A stretch of DNA of 64,000 nt, taken from assembly GCA_015523125.1 (NCBI GenBank), contig WAKX01000014.1:45386-109385 (forward strand). The letters run 5' to 3'. This DNA comes from DHVE2 group archaeon (lineage in GTDB: Archaea > Thermoplasmatota > Thermoplasmata > Thermoplasmatales > Aciduliprofundaceae). Below are positions 52,889 through 61,957 of the stretch, piece after piece. Numbering within the stretch: position 1 is the first letter of the stretch; every line of letters starts with the position of its first letter. Position numbers and translations under genes: made by a program. The notes beneath the pieces are model-generated. The model saw only the letters and a list, made by a program, of their open reading frames with translations. It did no database searches and was not told where the DNA came from.

Positions 52889-53206
52889 ATGGTTGAAGAA
52901 GGAGAAGAAGTAATAAGGGTTCCTCTTCCGGATCGAAACAAGGGAGAGATGTTCGCAATAGTGGATAAGATATTAGGAGGAGGAAGAATGATGGTCATGT
53001 GCGCAGACGGCAAGTCCCGCATGGCCAGAATACCGGGCAAAATAAAGAGGAGGATGTGGATAAAGGAGGGGGATCTAATTGTAATAAGACCTTGGGAATT
53101 TCAGGATGATAAGGCAGACGTGGTTTATCGCTACACCAGAAATCAGGCTAGTCATCTAAGCAAAAGCAGGAAGCTTCCGGAGCTTTTGGATGTGTTCGGG
53201 AAATGA
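52889..53206 (+). CDS. eif1a: Translation initiation factor aIF1A
   Basis: This 105-residue OB-fold protein (EVIRVPLPDRNKGEMF, MCADGKSRMARIPGKIKRR) binds the small subunit A site during initiation. It leads the conserved archaeal group aIF1A-RIO1-Dim2. A TTAATATAGG region near 52858-52866 lies about 25 nt before the ATG. It overlaps rio1 by 4 nt. Confidence 0.97.
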   Translation: MVEEGEEVIRVPLPDRNKGEMFAIVDKILGGGRMMVMCADGKSRMARIPGKIKRRMWIKEGDLIVIRPWEFQDDKADVVYRYTRNQASHLSKSRKLPELLDVFGK

Positions 53207-53961
53207 AAGAGGATTTTGATGAAATCCTGGAAAGATTTGTTCCGTACAAAGAGAGAAAAGAAAAGGGAGAAGAGGATAAAAAGACCTTCGGGGACGTGTT
53301 TGATCGAAGAACCCTTCTCGCATTTTATAAATTGTTGAAAAGGAGCATAGACATCGTTGAATTTCCAATATCCTCAGGAAAGGAGGCCGTGGTTTTCCGC
53401 GCTCTTGGAAAGGACGGAAATTATTTGGCGGTGAAGACATATGTGATCACGAGGTTGAACTACAAAGGGCTATCAAAGTTCATAGACGGAGACGATAGAT
53501 TCGCCAATGTTCACAAAACGAAAGATAACATAGTGTTCATCTGGGCAAGGAAGGAATATAGGAATTTGAAAACTTTCCACCAAAACGGCGTGAGGGTCCC
53601 CAAGCCCGTGGATATGTGGAAGAACATCATAGTGATGGAGTACGTTGGGAATGAGAGCAGACCTGCGCCTCTCATGAAGGACGTTATGGAAAATCTTAAA
53701 AAAGATATCATATTTGAGATAATCGCAGAGATGAAAAAAATGGTCAACGCGGGATTGATTCACGGAGATCTAAGCGAATACAACATACTCATTTGGAATG
53801 AGAAGCCGTGGATAATCGATGTCGGGCAAGCTGTTCCCGACACGCATCCTCTGGCCATGCAACTATTGGCTAGGGATGTGAGAAACATCGTGAATTTGGG
53901 AAAGAAGATGAACGTGCATCTAAAGAATGAAGAAGTCCTCAAGGAATTGGGGGTGATTTAA
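53203..53961 (+). CDS. rio1: RIO1-type serine protein kinase
   Basis: This 252-residue atypical kinase has the ATP lysine in YLAVKTYV, the P-loop-like SSGKEA, catalytic HGDLSEYNIL and the metal-binding IDVGQA. RIO1 ATPase activity releases assembly factors from the late small ribosomal subunit. It overlaps the flanking aif1A and dim2 genes, in keeping with a ribosome-assembly operon. Confidence 0.96.
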   Translation: MKEDFDEILERFVPYKERKEKGEEDKKTFGDVFDRRTLLAFYKLLKRSIDIVEFPISSGKEAVVFRALGKDGNYLAVKTYVITRLNYKGLSKFIDGDDRFANVHKTKDNIVFIWARKEYRNLKTFHQNGVRVPKPVDMWKNIIVMEYVGNESRPAPLMKDVMENLKKDIIFEIIAEMKKMVNAGLIHGDLSEYNILIWNEKPWIIDVGQAVPDTHPLAMQLLARDVRNIVNLGKKMNVHLKNEEVLKELGVI

Positions 53962-54509
53962 TGCTCTACGTAAAGCTTCCAAAATCCAGAATAGGCGCGC
54001 TAATCGGTAAGGATGGTGAGACGAAGAAGAGAGTCGAAGATTTAACCAAGACCAAAATAATCGTTGATTCCACATACGGAGATGTTTCCATAGACGATAG
54101 AGACTCAGATGGTTTCATGGCGATGAAGGCCATGGAGTTCGTGCAAGCAGTTGGCGACGGATTCTCACCTACCAGAGCGTGGAGAATATTCAAAGAAGAT
54201 GTTTACTTTGAGGAAATCGACATAAAAGAATTTGTGGGGAAAAGAGAGAATAGAATAAGAGTGTTGAAGGGGCGAATAATCGGCAAAAACGGAAAAACTA
54301 GAAGGATAATAGAAGAGCTGAGCGGGGCTGATATATCAATATACGGAAACACCATAGCCATAATCGGAGAGTACTACCAGCTTGAAACCGCGAAAAGAGC
54401 GATAGAGATGCTTTTGCAGGGTAGCAAACACGCAACGATTTACAACTACTTGGAGAGAAGAAGGAAAGATATGAAATACTCTGCGCTCGATTACTACTAC
54501 ATCCAGTGA
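53961..54509 (+). CDS. Dim2/Pno1-like KH-domain protein
   Basis: This 182-residue protein has two KH domains (KSRIGALIGKDGETKKR and GRIIGKNGKTRRII). Its archaeal relatives bind the 3' end of 16S rRNA with aIF2-alpha and act in small-subunit maturation. The start overlaps the rio1 stop by 1 nt (TAATG). It is the last gene of the aif1A operon unless the antiporter is included, 6 nt downstream. Confidence 0.93.
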   Translation: MLYVKLPKSRIGALIGKDGETKKRVEDLTKTKIIVDSTYGDVSIDDRDSDGFMAMKAMEFVQAVGDGFSPTRAWRIFKEDVYFEEIDIKEFVGKRENRIRVLKGRIIGKNGKTRRIIEELSGADISIYGNTIAIIGEYYQLETAKRAIEMLLQGSKHATIYNYLERRRKDMKYSALDYYYIQ

Positions 54510-54515
54510 GGAAAG

Positions 54516-55736
54516 TTGAGCATCGACAATTTTCTCCTGTCACTCCTGCTTTTAATCCTCCTCGCCCGATTCTTGGGAGTTCTCTTCGCGAAGTTTCAAA
54601 TTCAAAGCTTGGTGGGCGAAGTGTTAGGCGGCGTGATTTTAAGCCCCCTCATCCTAGGATTCTTAACTCCCAACGACACCCTGAAGATTTTCAGCCAGTT
54701 TGGAATTATAATGCTCATGCTCCTATCCGGACTTCTAACAGATTTTCACGCCTTCGAGGAGCAGAAATTTAAGAGTATGGTTGTTGGACTCTTAGGTGTT
54801 CTTTTCTCAATGAGCCTAATATTTTCAACTCTTTACCTATTGGGCTATTCAATGATTACATCCCTTTTCATAAGCGTGATTCTTTCCAACACCGCCGTGG
54901 AAGTCTGCGCCCGAATATTGATGAAGAAAAATATCAGCAAAAGGGTTCACGCGATAATAATGGGCGCAAGCTTTGTGGATGATATAATTGCTGTGTTCCT
55001 AATAGGCATGGTTGGTTCCATGGCGCTGGGAGAAGAAGTAACCCCAGAATTTTTAGCGTTCACCTCCGCCAAATTAATTTTGTTCATAGCCATTTCTTTA
55101 GTGTTAGTTCCATACTTTATGGAGAGATTCGGAGTAATAGACCACCTCATAGGCAGCGGGCCCCAGAGAGAAAAATTGCTTTTAACGTTCACATTTCTAT
55201 TCGCGATTCTATTCGCCATAATCGCTCAATACTCCGGGCTTCAGAGCATAATAGGCGCTTATATCGCAGGATTGATAATCGGAAAATGGGGCTCGAAGGT
55301 GGGACCGTTATTGAAGAGGAGGATCGCCTACGAGGACTTAGTGGACGACATAGAACCCATATCACATGCGTTATTCACTCCCCTTTTCTTCGGATTCGTG
55401 GGATTGCAATTAGGCTCAATTCTATCCACATTCGCTATGACCATGGGAGTGGTAGTAATCGTGGTAACCCTATCCACCATGGCCATATTGGGCAAATTCT
55501 TCGGGTGCGGTATCGGCTCGTGGCTCTTCAAAATTCCAAAGGTTGAAGCGGGATATATCGGAATCGCCATGGGGGGCCGCGGAGCTCTGGAACTCATATT
55601 GCTGAGCATAGCCTACGATAAAGGAATCATCGACGGGGAGATGTTCGCCGCCGTGATCATCGTAACGTTGGTGACGGTAATAGCAACCCCCATACTCTTG
55701 TTGCTCTACGAGAAGAAGTTCAGGGCTTACCTCTAG
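54516..55736 (+). CDS. CPA2-type sodium/proton antiporter
   Basis: This 406-residue membrane protein has about twelve helices. The paired aspartates in ASFVDDIIAVF belong to the ion-binding site of electrogenic antiporters, as in NapA. No TrkA-N domain is attached. A TTG at 54516 with GAGG at 54508 is the most likely start. Its 6-nt distance from dim2 suggests co-transcription with a translation operon, an odd pairing. It overlaps the convergent endonuclease-dU-like gene by 17 bp. Confidence 0.87.
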   Translation: MSIDNFLLSLLLLILLARFLGVLFAKFQIQSLVGEVLGGVILSPLILGFLTPNDTLKIFSQFGIIMLMLLSGLLTDFHAFEEQKFKSMVVGLLGVLFSMSLIFSTLYLLGYSMITSLFISVILSNTAVEVCARILMKKNISKRVHAIIMGASFVDDIIAVFLIGMVGSMALGEEVTPEFLAFTSAKLILFIAISLVLVPYFMERFGVIDHLIGSGPQREKLLLTFTFLFAILFAIIAQYSGLQSIIGAYIAGLIIGKWGSKVGPLLKRRIAYEDLVDDIEPISHALFTPLFFGFVGLQLGSILSTFAMTMGVVVIVVTLSTMAILGKFFGCGIGSWLFKIPKVEAGYIGIAMGGRGALELILLSIAYDKGIIDGEMFAAVIIVTLVTVIATPILLLLYEKKFRAYL

Positions 55737-56289
55737 ATTCCCCGAAGTAAAGCGCAGAAGCTGCAAGGTGAGCAACCCTCACGGGTTCGGGAATTGCGCC
55801 GCGAACGGTGAATTTTCTTATTATCTCTTCCGCTTCTTTTCTATCGAGACCCACCCTTTGAACGTAAATGTCCCATTCTCCATTCTTTACCTTCTCGATT
55901 TCCACCTTTCTTATCAACTCCACTCTCTCTTTCCAGTCGGGAAAGTGCATCCTCAAGGCTCTTTCCATGCTCTCCAAATCAGGCATTTTTCTCGAAATCA
56001 CCAATATTGCTTTCCCGGTTTCTCCGTGTATTCTCTCCACGTCGATTACATTGAATCCTCCGAAGGTTATGCCCTGAGTCATAACAACACGAATATCCTT
56101 CTCGTATTTTCCCAACGTCATATGGATAATTGCATCCGTCGCATCTATGCCGTCTATCTCTATTTCTCTCTTCAAAAACCCGTCTATGTAATTGGAAGCG
56201 CGCATAACTACTCCTATTAGCGCCACCTTTCCCCTTGTGTGAGGTGTGAAGTGCGAATCGTCCACCCCTAAAACTCTTATGTCCTTCAT
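55720..56289 (-). CDS. DUF99 (endonuclease dU-like) protein
   Basis: This 189-residue protein matches DUF99/UPF0215 (GVDDSHF, ALIGVVMRASNYIDG, TQGITFGGFNVID). The fold is related to endonuclease V, and one Pyrococcus member cleaves deoxyuridine-containing DNA; hence 'endonuclease dU'. The first DD pair and a later E are candidate metal ligands. It overlaps pth2 by 4 nt. Confidence 0.88.
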   Translation of the reverse strand: MKDIRVLGVDDSHFTPHTRGKVALIGVVMRASNYIDGFLKREIEIDGIDATDAIIHMTLGKYEKDIRVVMTQGITFGGFNVIDVERIHGETGKAILVISRKMPDLESMERALRMHFPDWKERVELIRKVEIEKVKNGEWDIYVQRVGLDRKEAEEIIRKFTVRGAIPEPVRVAHLAASALYFGESRGKP

Positions 56290-56639
56290 AGCAACGGCAG
56301 ACTCCCCGTAACTTTATTCACCACTTCCTCCGGAGCGGGACCTATCCCGAGGCAAGTAACCGTTCCCGGCGGAACCTCTGTGAGCCCGGCATCCTTTATT
56401 ATTGAAGTCACGAGCCCTAAGTTCCTCGCTTTGAACTCCAGTTCGTAAATCTCCTGAAGGCTCTTCGCCTTGACGACGACCTTCTTTTCCCCTTCACGAA
56501 GCCATTCTTTCAAGTGGGGATTCTTTACCTTCTGGGATTTCAGCACGCAGTCAACCGAGGCGTGGGCCACCTGCACCGCCGTCTTACCGCAGGAGAGCTT
56601 CAAATCTTCCCTTATCACAACCACCAGCTTATATTTCAT
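56286..56639 (-). CDS. pth2: Peptidyl-tRNA hydrolase, Pth2 type
   Basis: This 117-residue protein has the Pth2 motif SCGKTAVQVAHAS (16-28), then GLVTSIIKDAGLTEVPPGT. It recycles peptidyl-tRNA released from ribosomes. The ATG at 56639 is preferred; a TTG at 56645 is possible. It sits between the DUF99 gene and a membrane gene, overlapping both. Confidence 0.96.
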   Translation of the reverse strand: MKYKLVVVIREDLKLSCGKTAVQVAHASVDCVLKSQKVKNPHLKEWLREGEKKVVVKAKSLQEIYELEFKARNLGLVTSIIKDAGLTEVPPGTVTCLGIGPAPEEVVNKVTGSLPLL

Positions 56640-57156
56640 CCACAACCCCCTTCATCTTGTCTATCCTCTCATCTAATTCGCGAATCTTCTTCAAAACTTC
56701 TTTTCTCTCATTCTCCCATTTTTCCCTGTTTTTGCTCTTGGGATTGATTCTCAAAAGCCTCTCCAACTCTCCAAGTTTTTTAACCTGAACCTTTCTCTCC
56801 TTCAGTAAATCCTCCAAGATAATGAGCTTGTCGTACTTGTCCTCTTCCTCCAAGCCCATCCATCTCCGCAAAGTCGGATAACCACCTCGAAAGAATCCAA
56901 CCAAGAAGAATATCAGAGTGAGATTGAGAAGAGCGGCCCATATGTAAATGGCGTAGAATAAAGCTAAATAACCTAAAACATAGCCTGTGAGAATTGCAAT
57001 TACTATGCTCATGCCCATTCCGAGACCTATGCGGTAAAGCTGGTCGTACTCCAAATCGAGCTCCCCGCGCTTGGGGAACAGCATGTTTATGAAAGTATAA
57101 CCCGGGAGGAAGAACAGAACGAATACCGCCGCCAACACCTGAAGCACGTTGCTCAT
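56629..57156 (-). CDS. DUF1616-like membrane protein with coiled-coil tail
   Basis: This 175-residue protein has three membrane helices (about 5-25, 45-65, 70-95), the family phrase FLPGYTFINMLFP, and a C-terminal coiled coil (KVQVKKLGELERLLRI). DUF1616 proteins are archaeal membrane proteins of unknown function. An AATATTAAAATA box near 57181 gives a leaderless start at 57156. It overlaps pth2 by 11 bp. Confidence 0.72.
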   Translation of the reverse strand: MSNVLQVLAAVFVLFFLPGYTFINMLFPKRGELDLEYDQLYRIGLGMGMSIVIAILTGYVLGYLALFYAIYIWAALLNLTLIFFLVGFFRGGYPTLRRWMGLEEEDKYDKLIILEDLLKERKVQVKKLGELERLLRINPKSKNREKWENERKEVLKKIRELDERIDKMKGVVDEI

Positions 57157-57203
57157 TCGCCATAGCAATGGAATTCCATATTTTAATATTTGCCATGCCC
57201 CAG

Positions 57204-57863
57204 TTAGAGATAAATCACGAGGAGAACTTCGGAGCCGTCCTTCAAATCGAATTTGTCGCGGAGTTTCACATCGGAGATTATTTCCACCACATCTCGATAT
57301 TGGCTCATCTCCGGAACTATCAACGCCGCTGGATAAGAGTTGAGGGTGGCAAAGTAGGCGCGAACCCTGCCGAATTTCCTGCCGTTCTCTTCGAATCCGT
57401 CCAACGATATGAATTCACCCTCTCTTATTTCTTTTACTCTCTTCCTGTAGTTCGGATAAACTCGAACATTTAGGGTTCCGGGGAATGGCTCGAAGAACAA
57501 CTTCTCCTCTATCTGCTTTCTGTAGCCTTCTTTCATGATGTAGTATCTTCCTTCTCCGAGGCCCTTCATCACCTCACCCCGAAGCTCTACCCTCCTGGAA
57601 TCTCCGAAAATCATGGTGAAATCGAAGTGGGCCTTCTTCAAATAAACCCTACCGAGGGAAGTGATTTTCACACGTATGTTTCGCCCATACTTCTCCTTCT
57701 CTATGAGCCCTCTTTTCTCCATAATTGATATCCATCTGGACGCGCTTTGCTGGCTCATTCCCACCCTTTTACCCAATTCGGAAGTGTGAATCATCGTGTA
57801 TCTGTTCATCGAGCCCATGAGCGCCAATTCTTTCAGAATCATAAAAACTCGGCAATCATTCAT
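57204..57863 (-). CDS. ribK: CTP-dependent riboflavin kinase with HTH domain
   Basis: This 219-residue protein has a MarR-like winged helix (1-80; ELGKRVGMSQQSASRW) fused to the DUF120 RibK domain (FEPFPGTLNVRVYP, EFISLDGF, RDVVEIISDVKLRD). RibK makes FMN using CTP, an archaeal feature. The HTH suggests it also binds DNA, perhaps regulating flavin genes. Its ATG lies within the end of the PIN gene, so ribK is translated in the aif2b-PIN-ribK operon. Confidence 0.93.
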   Translation of the reverse strand: MNDCRVFMILKELALMGSMNRYTMIHTSELGKRVGMSQQSASRWISIMEKRGLIEKEKYGRNIRVKITSLGRVYLKKAHFDFTMIFGDSRRVELRGEVMKGLGEGRYYIMKEGYRKQIEEKLFFEPFPGTLNVRVYPNYRKRVKEIREGEFISLDGFEENGRKFGRVRAYFATLNSYPAALIVPEMSQYRDVVEIISDVKLRDKFDLKDGSEVLLVIYL

Positions 57864-58212
57864 ACTCGATCACCAGATGCCCGTTTTTCAACGTTATTAC
57901 TTTCACCCCATTCTTAACGAGTCTTTCTATCAATTTCCTGTCGTTGGTGACCACATAAGCGTTCAGTTTTTTTCCCGCTTCTATTACTCCATCATCACCC
58001 AGAGATTTCACTTCCACAACCCTATACTTTTCCATTAGTTGCTTAGCCGCCTTGCCCTCCCATCTTCGCTTCGCAATTCTATCTATCTCCCCAACGGTAC
58101 AGCTGGGCACGAAAATCTCCGCGTTTCCAACCAAGCGCTGAAGCTCTAAATCGAGATTTATCTTGAACTCGAAGGGCATTAAGAGAGCATTAGCGTCAAG
58201 AACCACACGCAT
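57856..58212 (-). CDS. PIN-domain protein (Fcf1-like)
   Basis: This 118-residue PIN protein has the acid residues D6, E in VGEID, and D in VVTNDRKL, suggesting an active Mg-dependent RNase. It resembles archaeal Fcf1/Utp24-like PIN proteins linked to aIF2 genes; a rRNA-processing role is likely by neighbourhood. No antitoxin lies next to it, so a VapC toxin is less likely. It starts 1 nt after aif2b. Confidence 0.85.
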   Translation of the reverse strand: MRVVLDANALLMPFEFKINLDLELQRLVGNAEIFVPSCTVGEIDRIAKRRWEGKAAKQLMEKYRVVEVKSLGDDGVIEAGKKLNAYVVTNDRKLIERLVKNGVKVITLKNGHLVIEYE

Positions 58213-58213
58213 C

Positions 58214-58831
58214 CTAGCTCACTACCGAGCCAAACGCTATATTCTTCTTTATTTTAATTATTTTCACCTTCAATCTCTGGCCCTTTCTGGCGCCTGGCAC
58301 GTAAACGGTGTAATCGCCATACTTGGCTATTCCGTCGCCATCCCTGCTCAGATCCGTTATTTCCAAATCGTAAACCTGCCCTTCTTTCAGGGTGCCGGCG
58401 GCGAGGCGCACGTCTATCTTGGCCTGCACAGGCCTCATGGCACCGCATGCCTTGCACACAAGAATCTCCACGCGGCCTTCCTTTCTCAATTCGGTATCGG
58501 GAGAACCGCACTCCGAGCATATCACGTAGGTGTTTATGTAACTCTCCAACCTCCTCTGAACGAGAGACGGGGATATTCGACCCTTCAGCACGAGGCGCTC
58601 GCCCTGTATGCTTCCGGCGGTTCCCAATTCCCGCATTAAATATTTGTAAACATGCATCGGCTCCCTGTTAATGATTTTCGTAATTGAGATGAAATTTCTG
58701 ATTATGGTGTTCTTTCCCTCGTGGAACACCTCCGCCTTTGGAATCTCAAATCTCTCATGATGATTCACGGTCTCGGGAAGCGAATCGCGAACGCGCTTAA
58801 GTAGAAAATCGTAATCGTACAGCTCCGTCAT
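58214..58831 (-). CDS. aif2b: aIF2-beta with a C-terminal TRAM domain
   Basis: This 205-residue protein comprises the aIF2-beta core (IRNFISITKIINREPMHVYK, VLKGRISPS) and its zinc ribbon (CSECG, CKACG), then a TRAM domain from about residue 142 (GQVYDLEITDLSRDGDGIAK, VPGARKGQRLKVKI). aIF2-beta helps deliver initiator tRNA. The TRAM addition occurs in haloarchaea and Thermoplasmata and may add RNA affinity. It leads the PIN-ribK operon. Confidence 0.95.
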   Translation of the reverse strand: MTELYDYDFLLKRVRDSLPETVNHHERFEIPKAEVFHEGKNTIIRNFISITKIINREPMHVYKYLMRELGTAGSIQGERLVLKGRISPSLVQRRLESYINTYVICSECGSPDTELRKEGRVEILVCKACGAMRPVQAKIDVRLAAGTLKEGQVYDLEITDLSRDGDGIAKYGDYTVYVPGARKGQRLKVKIIKIKKNIAFGSVVS

Positions 58832-58901
58832 CTTTTAACACCAAAGCGATGATTGTGTGAAGGTTTAAAAAACTTTTTATCGCAAAAATCGATGGGGATT
58901 C

Positions 58902-59210
58902 ATGGACAATAAGGGAAAAACCATGCTCTGTGTGTTCTTAGCGGGAACATTATTCATAGGTGCCATTCTTCTCAACATATGGTATCTGGCCCTCATTGCT
59001 GCGTTCTTCGACTGGCTTCCTCTTCCAACTGGATGGATGAAATTCGGGGGAAAGGTGAATAAAAAAGCTCTTCTTCTCCACATCTCCTTGACTTTATTTG
59101 CATACGGGCTGCTTATCGCATGGATTATCTTCCGTATTCAAATCCTCTCGTTTCTCTTCCTGGAGCTCTGGTGGGCCGCCGTGGTTGCGGGATTTTTCAT
59201 CACTTCCTAA
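58902..59210 (+). CDS. Small three-helix membrane protein
   Basis: This 102-residue protein has three to four hydrophobic helices and two basic loops, with no family recognised. A CTTTTTAT box at 58873-58880 lies 25 nt before the ATG. Its end overlaps the convergent lhr by 4 bp. Confidence 0.6.
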   Translation: MDNKGKTMLCVFLAGTLFIGAILLNIWYLALIAAFFDWLPLPTGWMKFGGKVNKKALLLHISLTLFAYGLLIAWIIFRIQILSFLFLELWWAAVVAGFFITS

Positions 59211-61870
59211 TCCCAGAACTGCCGGTTCTTCGCGTATTTCAGCTCTTCTTTCAAAACCCTTTTCACTATTTCCATCTCGTCCTCGTACGGAATCGAGAGT
59301 ATTCTCGCCGCGGTCTTCAGTCCTATTCCCCTACCAGCAAGAACCATTGCGCCCATTCTCTTATGCCTCCTGAGAAGATGAGAAATGCCCATGAGCCTTT
59401 CCATCTCCTCTTTTCTTATCTCGTTTATTTTTCCGCTCTTCACCTTCTCCACGATTTCCTCCTCATAGGGTTTGAGAAGAACAACCCGAACGCTCCCGCA
59501 GAAAGGACACACTGCTTTGTGAAAATCTTTGACCTTGATGTGATAGCTTCTTTTGCATGAGAGACACAAAAAAATCATCTCCTCTTCCAGCAATCTCTTT
59601 TGAACGGCTTCCAAAACCGGCCGGGTCGCGACGATGGGCGATGCCATGTCTCCCTTGGCTTCCAAAAGAACCTTCGCCTCTTCACTTAGCTCGCGCATTT
59701 TGATTTGCATCTCTCCCCTCTTTATCTTTTCCAATATAACCTCGGCGTTCTCGATATCCATGTAATCGTGAATCATCTTGTCCACTATTTCTTCGTAGAG
59801 AACTGTGTTTCTGTACATTTCCGAAATTTTCTCTATCCTGTAATTGCTCACGCTGGCGTCTTTGCGGAGAACCCCCATCTTCCTCGCCACGTGCAGGAAA
59901 GTGTACTTGAATACCCTCGAATTTTTCGCTAATATGTTGATTATGCCCCTCAGATTCTTCAATTTCATAAATAGCTCCACTATATCGTCTTCCCTCACGT
60001 GCGGATTGAAAAACGAGATGCTGTAAGGCGTGACGCTGAACTCCACCGCCTCCCCAATTTTTTGAGACAGAATCGAAGATAAAATCAGCCCGAGAGTGTA
60101 ATTCACCTTCGTGCCCCCTCGCAAACCCACAAAAACCACGGTGCCATCCCTCTCGATTCTCAACTCATCCTTAGACCATAAATGAAAATTCCTCAGGATT
60201 TCCCTCGCTTCTTTGTTCATGCTTTGCATATCGGGCTCGCTCTGTGCTATCTCGTAGGGCACGGGAATCTCCTCGCCCAGCCACGAGGGAGGCATCGCTA
60301 TATCCATTATGTACTCCACAACCACCTTATCTTCCTCAATTCTAATTGCCCTCCACGTTTTTCCGGCGATTACGAAAGTCTCCCCGACGTTGAGCGAAGA
60401 GACGAATCTCTCGTCCAAAATTCCTATGAACCTTCCATCGATGCTCACAACCTTGTAAGACCTTTCGTCTGGAATCATTGATATGTTGTCGTAAAAAAAC
60501 CTAAGTCCAGAGCGGCTCTTGCCGAACTTCATTCCATCGTACCATATCTTCCCGCGCTCCTTCGCAAACTCTAAAATTTCTTCAAATTCTTCCCATGTGA
60601 GCTCGCGGAAAGGATACGCGCTGTGGATTATATCGTAGGCGTCCCGAGCATCCACCTCCTTCGAAGAGTTGGCCATGGCCACGATTTGATTGAAAATCAC
60701 GATTTTCGGATTTTTCCGTATTTTCACATTTTCGACCCATTCCTTCTCCATGAGAGACACAATGGCAGCGGATTCCCAGAGCTCTATTGGGCTGTCTCCG
60801 TATATTATCCCCTTGGATATGCGACCTTCTTTATGCCCAGACCTCCCGATTCTCTGAATCATCTTTGTGACTTGCCTCGGCGAGTTGTACTGCAAAACTA
60901 AATCCACTAAACCAACGTCGATACCCAATTCCAGCGAGGACGTGCAAATCAGCATCTTTATTTTTCCCGCTTTGAACTCGTTCTCCACCCGAATTCTATG
61001 CTCTTTACTCAGGGATCCATGATGAACCTCCACTGGAGGATCTTTGAGCCAGAGATTGTAGCGCATCCCGATGTCCTCGGCGGTGCACCTCGTGTTTACG
61101 AACAGCAGGGTTGCTTTATGTCTCTCCGCTTCTTCCCACATCTCAGCCAGCGAGGAAGCGTAATTGGGGTCGCAGCCCATCACCGCCGATACATCGCTCC
61201 TCTTTTTCTTCGGAGCTCTTATTTCTATATTCATCTCCTTTTTTCCCTTCACCTCCACGATTTCCATGCTTCCCGATGGGCAGAGGAACCTGGCAATCTC
61301 CTCGCGATTTCCAACGGTGGCCGATAACCCAATAATTTGAAATTTTGCCACTCTCTTCAATCTTTCCAATCCCACTGCGAGCTGAGCGCCCCGCTCATCG
61401 CCAGCCAACTCGTGAACCTCGTCCACGATCACGTGCCTCACGTTCTTCAAACTCTCCCGCAATCTCTTCCCCAAAAAGAGAATCTGGAACGTCTCGGGAG
61501 TGGTGATGAGAATATCCGGAGGCTTGAGGGCCTGCTTTCTCCTCTCGTGCTGCGTCGTGTCCCCGTGGCGAACCGCAATGTCTAATTTCAATTTTTTTCC
61601 GAAATATTTCAGGCGCTTGAGCATGTCCCTGTTAAGGGCGCGGAGAGGAGTGATGTATATGGCCGAAATGCCCGGATTTTTGTTCTCGATTATTTTCTGC
61701 ATCACGGGAAGCATGGCGGCCTCGGTCTTGCCGCTCCCCGTGGGCGAGATTATTAAGATATTCTTCCCATCCAGTATTTTAGGAATTACCTGTTTCTGTA
61801 TTTCCGTGGGCTCGTGTATTCCCTTTTCCTCCAAGGCCGCTATTATCTCCTTATCCAGTGACTTCAACAC
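59207..61870 (-). CDS. lhr: Lhr-type superfamily 2 helicase
   Basis: This 887-residue helicase has motif I PTGSGKT (K48), DEVH, motif III LSATVG, motif VI QRIGRSGH, the WH-Lhr core, and a C-terminal zinc pair (CLSCK, CPFCG). Archaeal Lhr-core proteins remodel DNA or RNA in repair. The GTG at 61870 lies 25 nt after a TATAAATG box, so the longer 904-residue frame starting at 61921 is unlikely; that region is the promoter of the divergent surface protein too. Confidence 0.94.
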   Translation of the reverse strand: MLKSLDKEIIAALEEKGIHEPTEIQKQVIPKILDGKNILIISPTGSGKTEAAMLPVMQKIIENKNPGISAIYITPLRALNRDMLKRLKYFGKKLKLDIAVRHGDTTQHERRKQALKPPDILITTPETFQILFLGKRLRESLKNVRHVIVDEVHELAGDERGAQLAVGLERLKRVAKFQIIGLSATVGNREEIARFLCPSGSMEIVEVKGKKEMNIEIRAPKKKRSDVSAVMGCDPNYASSLAEMWEEAERHKATLLFVNTRCTAEDIGMRYNLWLKDPPVEVHHGSLSKEHRIRVENEFKAGKIKMLICTSSLELGIDVGLVDLVLQYNSPRQVTKMIQRIGRSGHKEGRISKGIIYGDSPIELWESAAIVSLMEKEWVENVKIRKNPKIVIFNQIVAMANSSKEVDARDAYDIIHSAYPFRELTWEEFEEILEFAKERGKIWYDGMKFGKSRSGLRFFYDNISMIPDERSYKVVSIDGRFIGILDERFVSSLNVGETFVIAGKTWRAIRIEEDKVVVEYIMDIAMPPSWLGEEIPVPYEIAQSEPDMQSMNKEAREILRNFHLWSKDELRIERDGTVVFVGLRGGTKVNYTLGLILSSILSQKIGEAVEFSVTPYSISFFNPHVREDDIVELFMKLKNLRGIINILAKNSRVFKYTFLHVARKMGVLRKDASVSNYRIEKISEMYRNTVLYEEIVDKMIHDYMDIENAEVILEKIKRGEMQIKMRELSEEAKVLLEAKGDMASPIVATRPVLEAVQKRLLEEEMIFLCLSCKRSYHIKVKDFHKAVCPFCGSVRVVLLKPYEEEIVEKVKSGKINEIRKEEMERLMGISHLLRRHKRMGAMVLAGRGIGLKTAARILSIPYEDEMEIVKRVLKEELKYAKNRQFWD

Positions 61871-61957
61871 GGAAATGTGTAGCGTTGGGCATTTATATTC
61901 TTTTTCCTCACCAAATATCAACGAAAAAATTTATATAAAGCACCCCATTGCCGATGG
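61871..61957. promoter_or_regulatory. Divergent promoters of lhr and the surface propeller gene
   Basis: A TATAAATG box (minus, about 61889-61898) and an AATTTATATAAAG box (plus, about 61927-61939) sit in the 87-bp gap. Each is about 25 nt from its start codon. Confidence 0.6.

Noticed and set aside
57856..58212. PIN protein as a VapC toxin
   Set aside because: No antitoxin gene adjoins it; it is embedded between aif2b and ribK, the context of a housekeeping PIN protein.
61871..61921. N-terminal extension of Lhr to 61921
   Set aside because: A TATAAATG box lies within it and the GTG at 61870 is at the expected distance, so the extension is promoter DNA.
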